This document shows positions 1-6,198 of a stretch of 10,773 nt of DNA, piece after piece. Made by a program: the position numbers and the translations under genes. Each line of letters starts with the position of its first letter. Within the stretch, counting starts at the first letter, position 1. Source of the DNA: Candidatus Sabulitectum sp. (lineage in GTDB: Bacteria > Fermentibacterota > Fermentibacteria > Fermentibacterales > JCC-6); NCBI GenBank assembly GCA_023136985.1, contig JAGLQD010000215.1:1-10773 (forward strand), given 5' to 3'. A model generated the notes under the pieces. The model worked only from the letters and a program-made list of their open reading frames with translations. It made no database searches and was not told the origin of the DNA.

Positions 1-135
1 ATTACTCTTAATGAATACGCAAAGCTGAATAATCTTTCGCATTCGAATTTAATCAATAAAGCCAAACGGCAGACCATTGAAGCTTTCCTGGAAAAGGGAG
101 TTTGGAAAATAGGTAATCCACCTGGAAGGGGTTAG
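1..135 (+). CDS. C-terminal end of an excisionase/MerR-type HTH protein (partial)
   Basis: Frame 1 is open from the window edge to a TAG at 133-135, giving the last 44 residues of a protein that starts outside the window. The visible part begins ITLNEYAKLNNLSHS and ends with AFLEKGVWKIG followed by a short Pro/Gly tail. This order (a 'xxEYAK' helix, a 'Sxxxxxxx' recognition helix, then 'IxAFxxxGxWKI' as the wing) is the layout of excisionase/MerR-like HTH_17 domains. From that I infer a DNA-binding C-terminus. Nothing upstream is visible, so the full function is unknown. It converges with the reverse-strand gene ending at 257. Confidence 0.55.
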   Translation: MTLNEYAKLNNLSHSNLINKAKRQTIEAFLEKGVWKIGNPPGRG

Positions 136-256
136 CAACCGAGAAAGAAGATTGAGCATTAAGCAATCCTGAGCAAAGAAGAATAGCACACAGCAAAAGC
201 CACTGGCTGCATCTTTCAGACCGGGCAATCAAATCAAAAGAAAATTCTCTGTCTTT

Positions 257-1708
257 CTAATTCAACCTCAAACATCTCACTGCTTTGCTGAAACCACAGG
301 CATCGAGCCTGATCAGGTAGTATCCGTTGGGCGTTTCCACTGTAGGGCTCCATACCACAGAGTGCGTTCCTCCTGATCGCTGATCATTCACCAGTTCTTC
401 AACCAGCCTTCCCGTCAGGTCAAAAACAGCTAGCTCGACCCTGGACTGCTCAGGTATGCTGTATGTAATGGTCAAGCTGGAGGAAAACGGGTTTGGCCCG
501 GCAGTTTCCAGTGCAAGCATAGGATTTACTCCGTGAGCTTCTTCGATTCCTGTGTCAGTTTCCAGTTTGATCAGGTAAACATCAATACTGTCAGCACCAG
601 GGGAATTTGTCATTCCAGCAATGATGTATCCTTCATCGTTTGTCTGTTGAACAGAGTAGCCAGCCTCGCTGCCGGTGCCTCCGTAGGCTGCAGTCCACAG
701 AGTGTCTCCATTGACATCTGTCTTTATCAAAAGGGCATCGATGTTGGTTGTGCCGAAAACAGTAAATCCTGCAATGATGAATCCACCATCGGTGGTTTCA
801 CCAACGGATTCACCCACCGCATAATCATTACACTCTATTGTTTTGCTCCACACTGCATCCCCGTAGCTGTCTGTTTTGATGAGATATAGTTTGATTACAG
901 AATTGGCAGACTCGTAGCGCCCTGTGATTATGTATCCTCCATCACTGGTTTGTTCAACAGAATTAGCATTGTCATAACTACTGCCACCGAAAGTTCTGGT
1001 CCAGAGAGAATTCCCATCGGAATCAGTTTTGATCAGATAAACATCACTGCTGCCTGCCCCGGAAGATGTTGTACGACCCGCGATGATGTAACCGCCATCA
1101 TCAGTCTGTTGAATGGATTGAGCTTCCTCGTCACCGGTGCCCCCGAATGCTTTAGCCCACATTACAATTCCACTGGCATCAGTCTTTACCAGATAAACAT
1201 CAATGCCACCGGCACCGAATGAAGAAGTACTACCAGCTACAATGTATCCTCCATCACTTGTCTGGAGAACCGAATTGCCATGTTCCGGATATGTGCCACC
1301 GTACACTTTTGACCACTCCACATTACCAGAGCTGCTGGTCTTTACTAAATAGGCCTCATAGTCGCCTGCACCGAAAGACTTGCTGCTTCCTGCAATGATG
1401 AAGCCACCATCAGAAGTCTCCTGAACAGAGTAACCCTGGTCAACTTCAGTGCCTCCAAAGGCTCTCCACCATATGGTGTCTCCGCTGGAATCTGTTTTGA
1501 CCATGTAAATATCGCCGTTGCCTGAACCATAAGAATCAGTTATTCCAACAACAACAAAGTCGCCATTAGAGGTTTGTATAACAGAGTAGGCTGCTTCAGC
1601 AGAGGGTCCACCAATTGCCTGTGTCCATTCTGTTGCCGGAGGCTGTGCAAAAACACTCTGAGAAAAGAACAAAACCAGCAGACTGATACTGAGTACAAAA
1701 GATCTCAT
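257..1708 (-). CDS. Secreted seven-repeat beta-propeller-like protein with C-terminal T9SS/FlgD-Ig-like sorting domain
   Basis: The 483-residue product has a signal peptide (MRSFVLSISLLVLFFSQSVFA, cleavage expected after A21). It then carries seven tandem repeats of about 50 residues from roughly 27 to 388. Each repeat follows the pattern W-x3-(F/Y)GG ... SVQQTsDGGYIIAG ... DVYLIKTDxxG. Seven copies suggest a closed seven-bladed propeller, which is inference. The last ~85 residues (GPNPFSSSLTITYSIP ... VFDLTGR ... GYYLIRL) resemble the FlgD-Ig-like/Por secretion type A domain that directs T9SS export in FCB bacteria. The protein is probably surface-bound or secreted; ligand unknown. I chose the ATG at 1706-1708 because AGGGAG lies about 10 nt upstream; a TTG three codons earlier would sit only about 2 nt from that site. 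Repeats 5 and 6 are the most diverged (IECNDY replaces the usual FGG segment). No strong terminator is seen downstream. Confidence 0.85.
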   Translation of the reverse strand: MRSFVLSISLLVLFFSQSVFAQPPATEWTQAIGGPSAEAAYSVIQTSNGDFVVVGITDSYGSGNGDIYMVKTDSSGDTIWWRAFGGTEVDQGYSVQETSDGGFIIAGSSKSFGAGDYEAYLVKTSSSGNVEWSKVYGGTYPEHGNSVLQTSDGGYIVAGSTSSFGAGGIDVYLVKTDASGIVMWAKAFGGTGDEEAQSIQQTDDGGYIIAGRTTSSGAGSSDVYLIKTDSDGNSLWTRTFGGSSYDNANSVEQTSDGGYIITGRYESANSVIKLYLIKTDSYGDAVWSKTIECNDYAVGESVGETTDGGFIIAGFTVFGTTNIDALLIKTDVNGDTLWTAAYGGTGSEAGYSVQQTNDEGYIIAGMTNSPGADSIDVYLIKLETDTGIEEAHGVNPMLALETAGPNPFSSSLTITYSIPEQSRVELAVFDLTGRLVEELVNDQRSGGTHSVVWSPTVETPNGYYLIRLDACGFSKAVRCLRLN

Positions 1709-1753
1709 AATAAGCAAACTCCCTGCTTGTGACAGTTGAACCTGTACAGTAGA

Positions 1754-1936
1754 CTATTGCAATAGACCACTGCACAGCTCACAGTAAAACACAATTCCAT
1801 CGGGTTCAATATTTAACAGAGATAGAGAGCAGTCAAGGCATTCAAATTCAGGGGAAATCAGCTGCTGACTGTTCGATATGAAAGAACTGCAGTACAGTAT
1901 TGTTTGAAAATATGGAGTGTCTATCCATAAATTCAT
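1754..1936 (-). other. Possible small ORF or gene remnant with two CxxC pairs
   Basis: A 60-codon reverse-strand frame carries CLDC and, about 20 residues later, CELC near its C-terminus, a spacing compatible with a small zinc ribbon. There is no ribosome site before its only ATG, and that ATG falls inside the dyad repeat upstream of the 2026 gene, so the nominal start is implausible. It could be a decayed zinc-ribbon gene or chance. The rest of the 1709-2025 gap also holds a 12-bp perfect palindrome CTATTGCAATAG (1754-1765) and the promoter described separately. Confidence 0.2.
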
Positions 1937-1968
1937 GCAAAAACATGGAGTGTGACTCCATAAATTTT
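1912..1968 (+). promoter_or_regulatory. Two tandem dyad repeats, probable operators for the 2026 gene
   Basis: Two copies of ATGGAGTGT-n3-TCCATAAATT start at 1912 and 1945, 33 bp apart (about three helical turns). The second contains a perfect dyad ATGGAGT-GTG-ACTCCAT (1945-1961). The first keeps only ATGGA/TCCAT as arms. Both are preceded by an A-run. The 3' end of copy 2 touches the -35 box at 1967, so a protein bound there would be expected to affect transcription. The regulator is not known; autoregulation by the adjacent gene is only a guess. Confidence 0.55.
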
Positions 1969-1995
1969 GACTAATATACAGAGTGGTAGTATATT
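1967..1995 (+). promoter_or_regulatory. Sigma70-type promoter of the 2026 ATPase gene
   Basis: TTGACT (1967-1972), a 17-bp spacer and TATATT (1990-1995) match five of six consensus positions in each box. Transcription would start near 2002, giving a leader of about 24 nt with GGAG at 2016-2019, six bases before the ATG. Confidence 0.65.
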
Positions 1996-2025
1996 TAGAG
2001 CTACTCGGACAGAGCGGAGAATAGA

Positions 2026-3153
2026 ATGATTGAACGAAAATATCACGATCTCGGTTCTATGCTTGAAGATGGAAAGGTGCTCATTATATATGGGGCACGC
2101 CAGGTTGGGAAGAGTACATTACTTGAAGCATTTCTTAAAACAACCACATTGAAGTATCGACTGGACACCGGTGATAATCTGAGAATTCGGACTCTTCTCA
2201 GCTCAGGTGATTTTGAAGAGGTACTGGAATACGCTGCCGGTTATGATCTTATTGCAATTGATGAAGCACAGGAGATTGAGGGCATCGGACAGGCATTGAA
2301 AATCATTGTGGACCATCGCCCCAAAATAAAAATAATTGCAACAGGATCGTTTTCCTTCAATCTTTCTCAAAAAGTAGGAGAGCCTTTGACGGGGCGGAAG
2401 ATAACAAAAATTCTCTATCCACTTTCCCAACAGGAGTTGTTGAAAGAGATCAATCGGTTTGAATTGAAGGAGAGATTGGAAGAGTTCTTACTGTTTGGTT
2501 CATATCCGGAGGTTGTTACTGCTCAAGGCAGAGCAAAGAAGATTCGAGTGCTCAACGAGCTGGTGGACTCTTATCTGTTAAAAGATCTTTTTCAGCACGA
2601 GAAAATTAAGTCGCCCGGAATACTGATACACCTTCTGAAATCGCTTGCGTTCCAAATTGGGAATGAAGTCTCTCTCAATGAATTGAGCAACAAGGTTGGA
2701 GTAGGTATAAAAACGGTAGCTCGCTATCTTGACCTGCTTGAGAAGAGCTTTGTCATACATTCACTGGGGGGGTTCAGCAGGAATCTGCGGAAAGAGATCA
2801 CATCAAAACGAAAGTACTATTTCCTTGATGTAGGTATACGAAATGCTTTGATCTCACAGTTTAATTCTTTTGATAACAGAGATGATCGGGGAGCGTTGTT
2901 TGAAAATTTCTGCTTCATCGAGCGAATCAAAAAGCACGCCTATGAAGAGTACTATGGCAACCACTATTTCTGGCGAACATACAACGGTCAGGAAGTTGAT
3001 TTCGTAGAAGATTGTGATGGAGCGCTTTCCGGGTTCGAGTGCAAATACTCAGAGAAGAAAGAGCCCAAAGCTCCAGGAGAATGGGCAAATTCCTACAAGA
3101 GCAGCTCTTTCAGTGTTGTGAACAGGAAGAACTATCTGGATTTTGTGCTGTAG
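2026..3153 (+). CDS. AAA_14/DUF4143 family ATPase (first of two)
   Basis: The 375-residue protein is a standard-length member of the AAA_14 plus DUF4143 family. Walker A is GARQVGKST (23-31), Walker B LIAIDEAQ (75-82), sensor-1-like ATGS (105-108), and LTGR (121-124) a probable arginine finger. The second half has a winged-helix-like segment (about 213-245), then LFEN (291-294), QEVDF (322-326) and ECK (338-340). EVDF...ExK fits the PD-(D/E)xK nuclease-like fold proposed for DUF4143. ATP hydrolysis is well supported; nuclease activity is inference, and the family's biological role is not established. ATG 2026 is set by GGAG six bases upstream. It stands alone, with its own promoter and dyad repeats, and ends 16 bp from a convergent gene. 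It is only distantly similar to the second copy at 3901-5148. Confidence 0.88.
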   Translation: MIERKYHDLGSMLEDGKVLIIYGARQVGKSTLLEAFLKTTTLKYRLDTGDNLRIRTLLSSGDFEEVLEYAAGYDLIAIDEAQEIEGIGQALKIIVDHRPKIKIIATGSFSFNLSQKVGEPLTGRKITKILYPLSQQELLKEINRFELKERLEEFLLFGSYPEVVTAQGRAKKIRVLNELVDSYLLKDLFQHEKIKSPGILIHLLKSLAFQIGNEVSLNELSNKVGVGIKTVARYLDLLEKSFVIHSLGGFSRNLRKEITSKRKYYFLDVGIRNALISQFNSFDNRDDRGALFENFCFIERIKKHAYEEYYGNHYFWRTYNGQEVDFVEDCDGALSGFECKYSEKKEPKAPGEWANSYKSSSFSVVNRKNYLDFVL

Positions 3154-3169
3154 AAACGGCACTCCACCA

Positions 3170-3769
3170 CTACAGTCTGAAGTTGAAGGTGATTCCCAGA
3201 AGAATAATTCCCTCGTTGAAATCAATCACCGCTACATCATTTACAACCTTATGTGCATGCAGATATTTGCCAATACCGTAGAACCCGATCTTCCAGAACG
3301 CCAGTACATTCACCCCGGCCTCCAGGTTATAGACATCGGTAGAGAAATATTCATCAGGGGAATCCTCACCCACCGGCACTGCCAGCCATCCCGCGCCACC
3401 TCCAAGGAAGTAGTGCAAACGATCAACACCGAAAAGCCGCCCCCTGTAAAGCAGGTTTAAAGCAATCAGATCTGATATCTCATAGGAATGTGCCGCCGAA
3501 GGACTGTTGGTGTAGTACTCTGTAAAGATTGAAACACCAATCGGCCATGCTGAAGGGTAAACATCCAGATTCATCTGCCCCCCGCCAAGTTTACCAAGCG
3601 GTGACCGGTGATCACTGAAACCACCCTGACCCATCCGTATAACAAAGTCAACAGAAGAAGAGGAAGATGATGAAGGCGATGATGGGGGAGAAGAGGGCTG
3701 CCCCAAAAGCAACCCGGAACACAGAAGCACAGCAAGCACAGAAAAGGAAGGAATTGAAAACCAGTTCAT
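3170..3769 (-). CDS. Outer-membrane beta-barrel-like protein with Ser/Pro-rich linker
   Basis: The 199-residue protein has a signal peptide (about 1-23, MNWFSIPSFSVLAVLLCSGLLLG), then a low-complexity Ser/Pro stretch (25-39) ending in seven serines. About 160 residues of alternating polar and aromatic strands follow, with many Gly, such as GGGQMNLDVYP, VSIFTEYYTNSP, YFLGGGAGWLAV and a final FNFRL. This is the pattern of a small OmpW/OmpA-like barrel, though no named family is certain. ATG 3767-3769 has AAGGG eight bases upstream. The first 19 of 20 coding bases from the ATG region match the broken copy at 5207-5419, so the two are paralogues. It lies downstream of the second ATPase on the same strand (131-bp gap), so separate transcription is possible. 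Cys17 is not in a good lipobox. Confidence 0.7.
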   Translation of the reverse strand: MNWFSIPSFSVLAVLLCSGLLLGQPSSPPSSPSSSSSSSVDFVIRMGQGGFSDHRSPLGKLGGGQMNLDVYPSAWPIGVSIFTEYYTNSPSAAHSYEISDLIALNLLYRGRLFGVDRLHYFLGGGAGWLAVPVGEDSPDEYFSTDVYNLEAGVNVLAFWKIGFYGIGKYLHAHKVVNDVAVIDFNEGIILLGITFNFRL

Positions 3770-3900
3770 AACTCACGCCCTTCAAAACAGGGAAGAAGAG
3801 AATGAAGTATTCACAATACAAATACACCGGTAACACAGGCTACCATTGATTACAATGCGGCATTCACCCGGAATTGTCAATCAAAAAGCAGAACACAGAT

Positions 3901-5148
3901 TCACTCCTGATCTATCTCCAGCAACCATCTCCACGCAGAAATCACAGTTATATCCTTTCCTTCATAGGAAATAGTTTCATCCTGATTGACGGTAATAATT
4001 AATCCAGTTTCACAATTCAGATTGTTCATAGCTTCCACAACACCGGCAACCTCTCTCTGCCTGTTCTCACGGCTTAAATAATATGTAACCTGGATCAGCT
4101 CAGTAACTGCACCTCGATCAAGAACAACAAAATCACATTCACCTTTTTTTCGGTAAAAATAGATATCAAGTCCTCTTCTTTTCAATTCAAGAAAGATGAG
4201 ATTCTCAAGGTTGTTCCCGTACTCCTTAGAAAAAGAAAAGGAGACTACATTTCTCAGTCCGTTATCAATAGCATAAATCTTTTTAGGAGATAGCCGCTGT
4301 TTTTTTATGCTGTAGTCAAAAGAGAATAGCTCAAACAGTAGATACGACTCTTCCAGGCAGTGTATGTAGTTTGTTATGGTTGTAATGTTGCTGAAGCCAA
4401 ATGGTGTTTTGAGAGAGTTGTAGCTCAAGTCTTTGGTAAAGTTGCTGAACAGATAGTGTGCAAGCTGTTTGAACTGTTTCACGTTACGAATACCGTGTCT
4501 GGTGATGATATCTCTGTAGAGAATGTCATCATATGTTCTTTTCAGGAATTCAGGGTCATTGTACAGGAGATACTCGGGAAACCCGCCGTTTACCAGATAG
4601 TCATCGAAATGAGATAAGATCAGCGCCTTTATTCTTGTGGTAATTTCACTTACAACAAAACCTTTGAATTCAAGGAACTCTTTGAATGAGAAAGGAAACA
4701 GCTCTATTTTTACATAGCGACCTGTTAGATGGGTACCCAGTTCCGAACTGAGTAGCTTTGCGTTTGAACCGGTTAAGAAAACCTTATAGTCTTCATCATG
4801 AATTCTACGGACGAATCTTTCCCAGCCATCGATATTTTGAATTTCGTCGAGAATTATGTTTTTTGAAGAAGAGCGTTTGTGAAAAGCAAGCATCATTGTT
4901 TGAAAGTTATCAAGGGTGAAATCGATTAATCTTTCATCGTCAAAATTCGCAAAATGGAAATTCTCCATTTGTTGGGAAAACTGCTTTAGAAGGGTTGATT
5001 TACCGGATCTTCTCACTCCTGAGATTACAACAATTCGGGGATGATGCAAATACTTACCAATATTGATTTCCCTGGTAAGACCAGCCGATCTACTAAGGAA
5101 AAGGCTCCGCTGATCGTTGAGGACCTCTTCTATTTTTCGTAATTCCAT
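3901..5148 (-). CDS. AAA_14/DUF4143 family ATPase (second of two)
   Basis: The 415-residue protein has Walker A GVRRSGKST (44-52), Walker B NIILDEIQ (97-104), sensor LTGS (125-128) and LTGR (141-144). VNGGFPEY (186-193), typical of the family, begins the DUF4143 half. The C-terminal part has NLENLIFLELKRRG (313-326), GECDFVV (336-342) and ELIQV (350-354). The PD-(D/E)xK-like motif is therefore ECDF...ExQ, with Gln where the 2026 protein has Lys, so nuclease chemistry is doubtful here. ATPase activity is likely; the cellular role of the family is unknown. GGAG lies seven bases before ATG 5148. The gene has its own promoter overlapped by dyads. It is flanked by an intact (3170-3769) and a truncated (5207-5419) copy of the same outer-membrane gene family, which suggests insertion or rearrangement. 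Confidence 0.9.
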   Translation of the reverse strand: MELRKIEEVLNDQRSLFLSRSAGLTREINIGKYLHHPRIVVISGVRRSGKSTLLKQFSQQMENFHFANFDDERLIDFTLDNFQTMMLAFHKRSSSKNIILDEIQNIDGWERFVRRIHDEDYKVFLTGSNAKLLSSELGTHLTGRYVKIELFPFSFKEFLEFKGFVVSEITTRIKALILSHFDDYLVNGGFPEYLLYNDPEFLKRTYDDILYRDIITRHGIRNVKQFKQLAHYLFSNFTKDLSYNSLKTPFGFSNITTITNYIHCLEESYLLFELFSFDYSIKKQRLSPKKIYAIDNGLRNVVSFSFSKEYGNNLENLIFLELKRRGLDIYFYRKKGECDFVVLDRGAVTELIQVTYYLSRENRQREVAGVVEAMNNLNCETGLIITVNQDETISYEGKDITVISAWRWLLEIDQE

Positions 5149-5170
5149 TTCTACACTCCACTGTTGTTCT

Positions 5171-5181
5171 CTATAGTGTAC
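5171..5181 (-). promoter_or_regulatory. ACTATAG-type site overlapping the -10 box
   Basis: CTATAGTGTAC on the + strand matches CTATAGTGCAC at 5238-5248 in 10 of 11 positions. It covers the -10 hexamer of the second ATPase gene. This copy is not itself fully palindromic. Read on the reverse strand, both copies continue into similar A/C-rich flanks (AAACAA and AACAAC). Possible second operator for the same regulator that binds 5234-5247. Confidence 0.35.
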
Positions 5182-5203
5182 AACAAATCAGGATTAATGT
5201 CAA
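5175..5203 (-). promoter_or_regulatory. Sigma70-type promoter of the second ATPase gene
   Basis: Read on the reverse strand: TTGACA (5203-5198, perfect consensus), a 17-bp spacer, and TACACT (5180-5175, four of six). The start of transcription would be near 5168, leaving a leader of about 20 nt with GGAG at 5159-5156. Confidence 0.6.
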
Positions 5204-5219
5204 ATACTAATTGACATTA
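5195..5219 (-). promoter_or_regulatory. Perfect 25-bp dyad over the -35 box, probable operator
   Basis: TAATGTCAA (5195-5203), a 7-bp spacer and TTGACATTA (5211-5219) form perfect 9-bp arms. The promoter-proximal arm contains the -35 box of the ATPase gene. The geometry suits a dimeric repressor. The stop codon of the truncated outer-membrane gene (5207-5209) lies in the spacer, so the dyad belongs to the ATPase module rather than to the old gene. Confidence 0.55.
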
Positions 5220-5233
5220 TGAGGTATTTGTTT

Positions 5234-5247
5234 TGCACTATAGTGCA
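5234..5247. promoter_or_regulatory. Perfect 14-bp palindrome TGCACTATAGTGCA upstream of the ATPase promoter
   Basis: TGCACTATAGTGCA is perfectly self-complementary. Its core recurs 67 bp downstream (toward the gene) over the -10 box. It lies inside the reading frame of the truncated outer-membrane gene, past the point where homology to the intact copy ends. Confidence 0.4.
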
Positions 5248-5299
5248 CCACTAAAGGTATGTGGCTGATAAGATTTCGGATCACATTCAGAGTCAACTG

Positions 5300-5307
5300 C
5301 CCCCCCC
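5300..5307 (-). repeat. G8 homopolymer in the truncated surface-protein gene
   Basis: The coding strand has eight consecutive G at the 'GRGGQ' codons. The intact paralogue has six G at the same place (about 3579-3584). Both keep the downstream CAG codon in frame. Such runs can slip during replication. Confidence 0.5.
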
Positions 5308-5600
5308 GCCCAGTAAAATCAAAAGCAGGTGAAGAAGAAGAGGAGGAAGAAGACTGAGCATAGAGCAACCCTGGAACCAGAAGAAGCAACATCAGTAATG
5401 GAATTGAAAACCTGTTCATAATCAGCACCTCCATAGGGCAGTACATACAACATGCAGAAAGGTTGCCCAATTTGCAATTCTGCTTGCAACAACATGAACG
5501 GTGTTTTCCTCCGGCAGAAATGATGATATTCAAGTAGCCAATACTCGTTATAACAGATACTTGGGGGATTCTGGAGATTCAGCAATCGAATGGAGGAGGA

Positions 5601-5891
5601 ATGTCTACTCAGCAACCCGGGATACCAAAAACAATTTCGGTTGTTAAAAGGCTTGCACTGGCAGATACCGCCTGCCGGGTGCTTAGAGCAAACGGTTCAC
5701 AAATGCACTATGCGGATATCTTAAAGGAGATACTGGATACAAGGCAGGCAGACTCAGATACAAATCTGTCTGACTTGTACAATGCTATGTACCTTGAGAT
5801 GCATAAGAAGAAGAGAGCCCGCCTTCAGTTCCAGGGTGACGGGCAATGGACGCTGACCTCATTCGTAGAGAAAGAGTCATCCGGAGTCTGA
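5601..5891 (+). CDS. Small stand-alone HARE-HTH-like domain protein
   Basis: The 96-residue product carries, from about 18 to 85, the pattern LADTACRVLRANGSQMHYADILKEIL ... LYNAMYLEMHKKK ... FQGDGQWTL. This matches the HARE-HTH winged-helix domain (an 'A..vL...g.pmhy.eI...il' start and an 'f...g.G.w.L' wing). In bacteria that domain is often joined to restriction-type nucleases or RNA polymerase delta-like proteins. Here it ends soon after the domain (SFVEKESSGV). It may be an independent DNA-binding protein or the surviving N-terminus of a larger gene. Start ATG 5601 follows GGAGGAGG closely (GGAGG at 5592-5596). The gene is divergent from the truncated outer-membrane gene and is followed after 30 bp by transposase debris. 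Confidence 0.65.
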   Translation: MSTQQPGIPKTISVVKRLALADTACRVLRANGSQMHYADILKEILDTRQADSDTNLSDLYNAMYLEMHKKKRARLQFQGDGQWTLTSFVEKESSGV

Positions 5892-5921
5892 GCTTGAGAT
5901 GACCACAACTATTCCCCTTGA

Positions 5922-6175
5922 ATCTCCGCACAGCTTCAACAGATAGAGAAGCCCGGCTTGCGTGGTATTTACATTGTCCGTACCAGTGAGCGTGTAGAAG
6001 AGATGTCAGCCGAGGATGCAGTCAGGAACTGCAAGCGCCTGCTGCCGGGTTGTGCTTTGTGAGATTCTCCGTAGATTTCGTTGAACTGGTTTCTGAAATG
6101 GGACTGATCATCCCAAAGAACCAGGAGCTATGTTTATTGGCGTATGAAACAGACGCAGAAAGCGCAACTCATTAG
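5922..6175 (+). pseudogene. Frameshifted C-terminal remnant of an IS1634/IS4-group transposase
   Basis: Two overlapping frames look like one broken protein. The first (5922-6062) reads QLQQIEKPGLRGIYIVRTS then EEMSAEDAVRNCKRL, the pattern 'l.GiYvIRTs....e.ls.ee.V..YKsL' seen before the final catalytic Glu helix of IS1634-type DDE transposases. A shift near 6050 leads to a second frame ending at TAG 6173-6175, with RFSVDF and LCLLAY. These correspond to 'FRsiKtvDl' and 'LCmLAYyvewhm'. The expected VERAF segment with the catalytic Glu is not intact. There is no start codon or ribosome site. No terminal inverted repeats were found. The identification rests on motif memory and needs a database search. 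Confidence 0.5.
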
Positions 6176-6198
6176 TACACGAACTTGAGACTGGCAAT

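Larger units (their letters stand above)
5207..5419 (-). pseudogene. Truncated paralogue of the 3170-3769 outer-membrane gene
   Basis: The frame starts at ATG 5419 behind GGAGG (eight-base spacing) and encodes a 70-residue product: signal peptide MNRFSIPLLMLLLLVPGLLYA, eight serines, then PAFDF and GGQLTLNV. The start region matches the intact paralogue almost base for base (TATGAACxGGTTTTCAATTCC), and GGQLTLNV aligns with GGQMNLDV there. About 17 residues between 'DF' and 'GGQ' are missing. After 'LNV' the sequence (near 5285) shows no further similarity and runs into the ATPase regulatory region. No barrel remains, so this is probably a broken gene. A secreted short peptide cannot be excluded because the start signals are intact. 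Confidence 0.65.

Noticed and set aside
205..222. Small hairpin AGCC-agt-GGCT followed by TTTTG on the reverse strand, downstream of the propeller gene
   Set aside because: Four-base stem and short T-run are too weak to call a terminator.
533..1222. Long open frames on the forward strand opposite the propeller gene
   Set aside because: They are antisense shadows of the repetitive coding sequence and lack ribosome sites and plausible protein features.
3830..3885. TTGACA on the reverse strand upstream of the intact outer-membrane gene
   Set aside because: The best TGTAAT -10 candidate is 20 bp away and other spacings give poor boxes.
5420..5533. Cys-rich 38-residue N-terminal extension of the truncated outer-membrane frame
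   Set aside because: A GGAGG site and the homologous start place initiation at 5419; the extension is untranslated upstream sequence.
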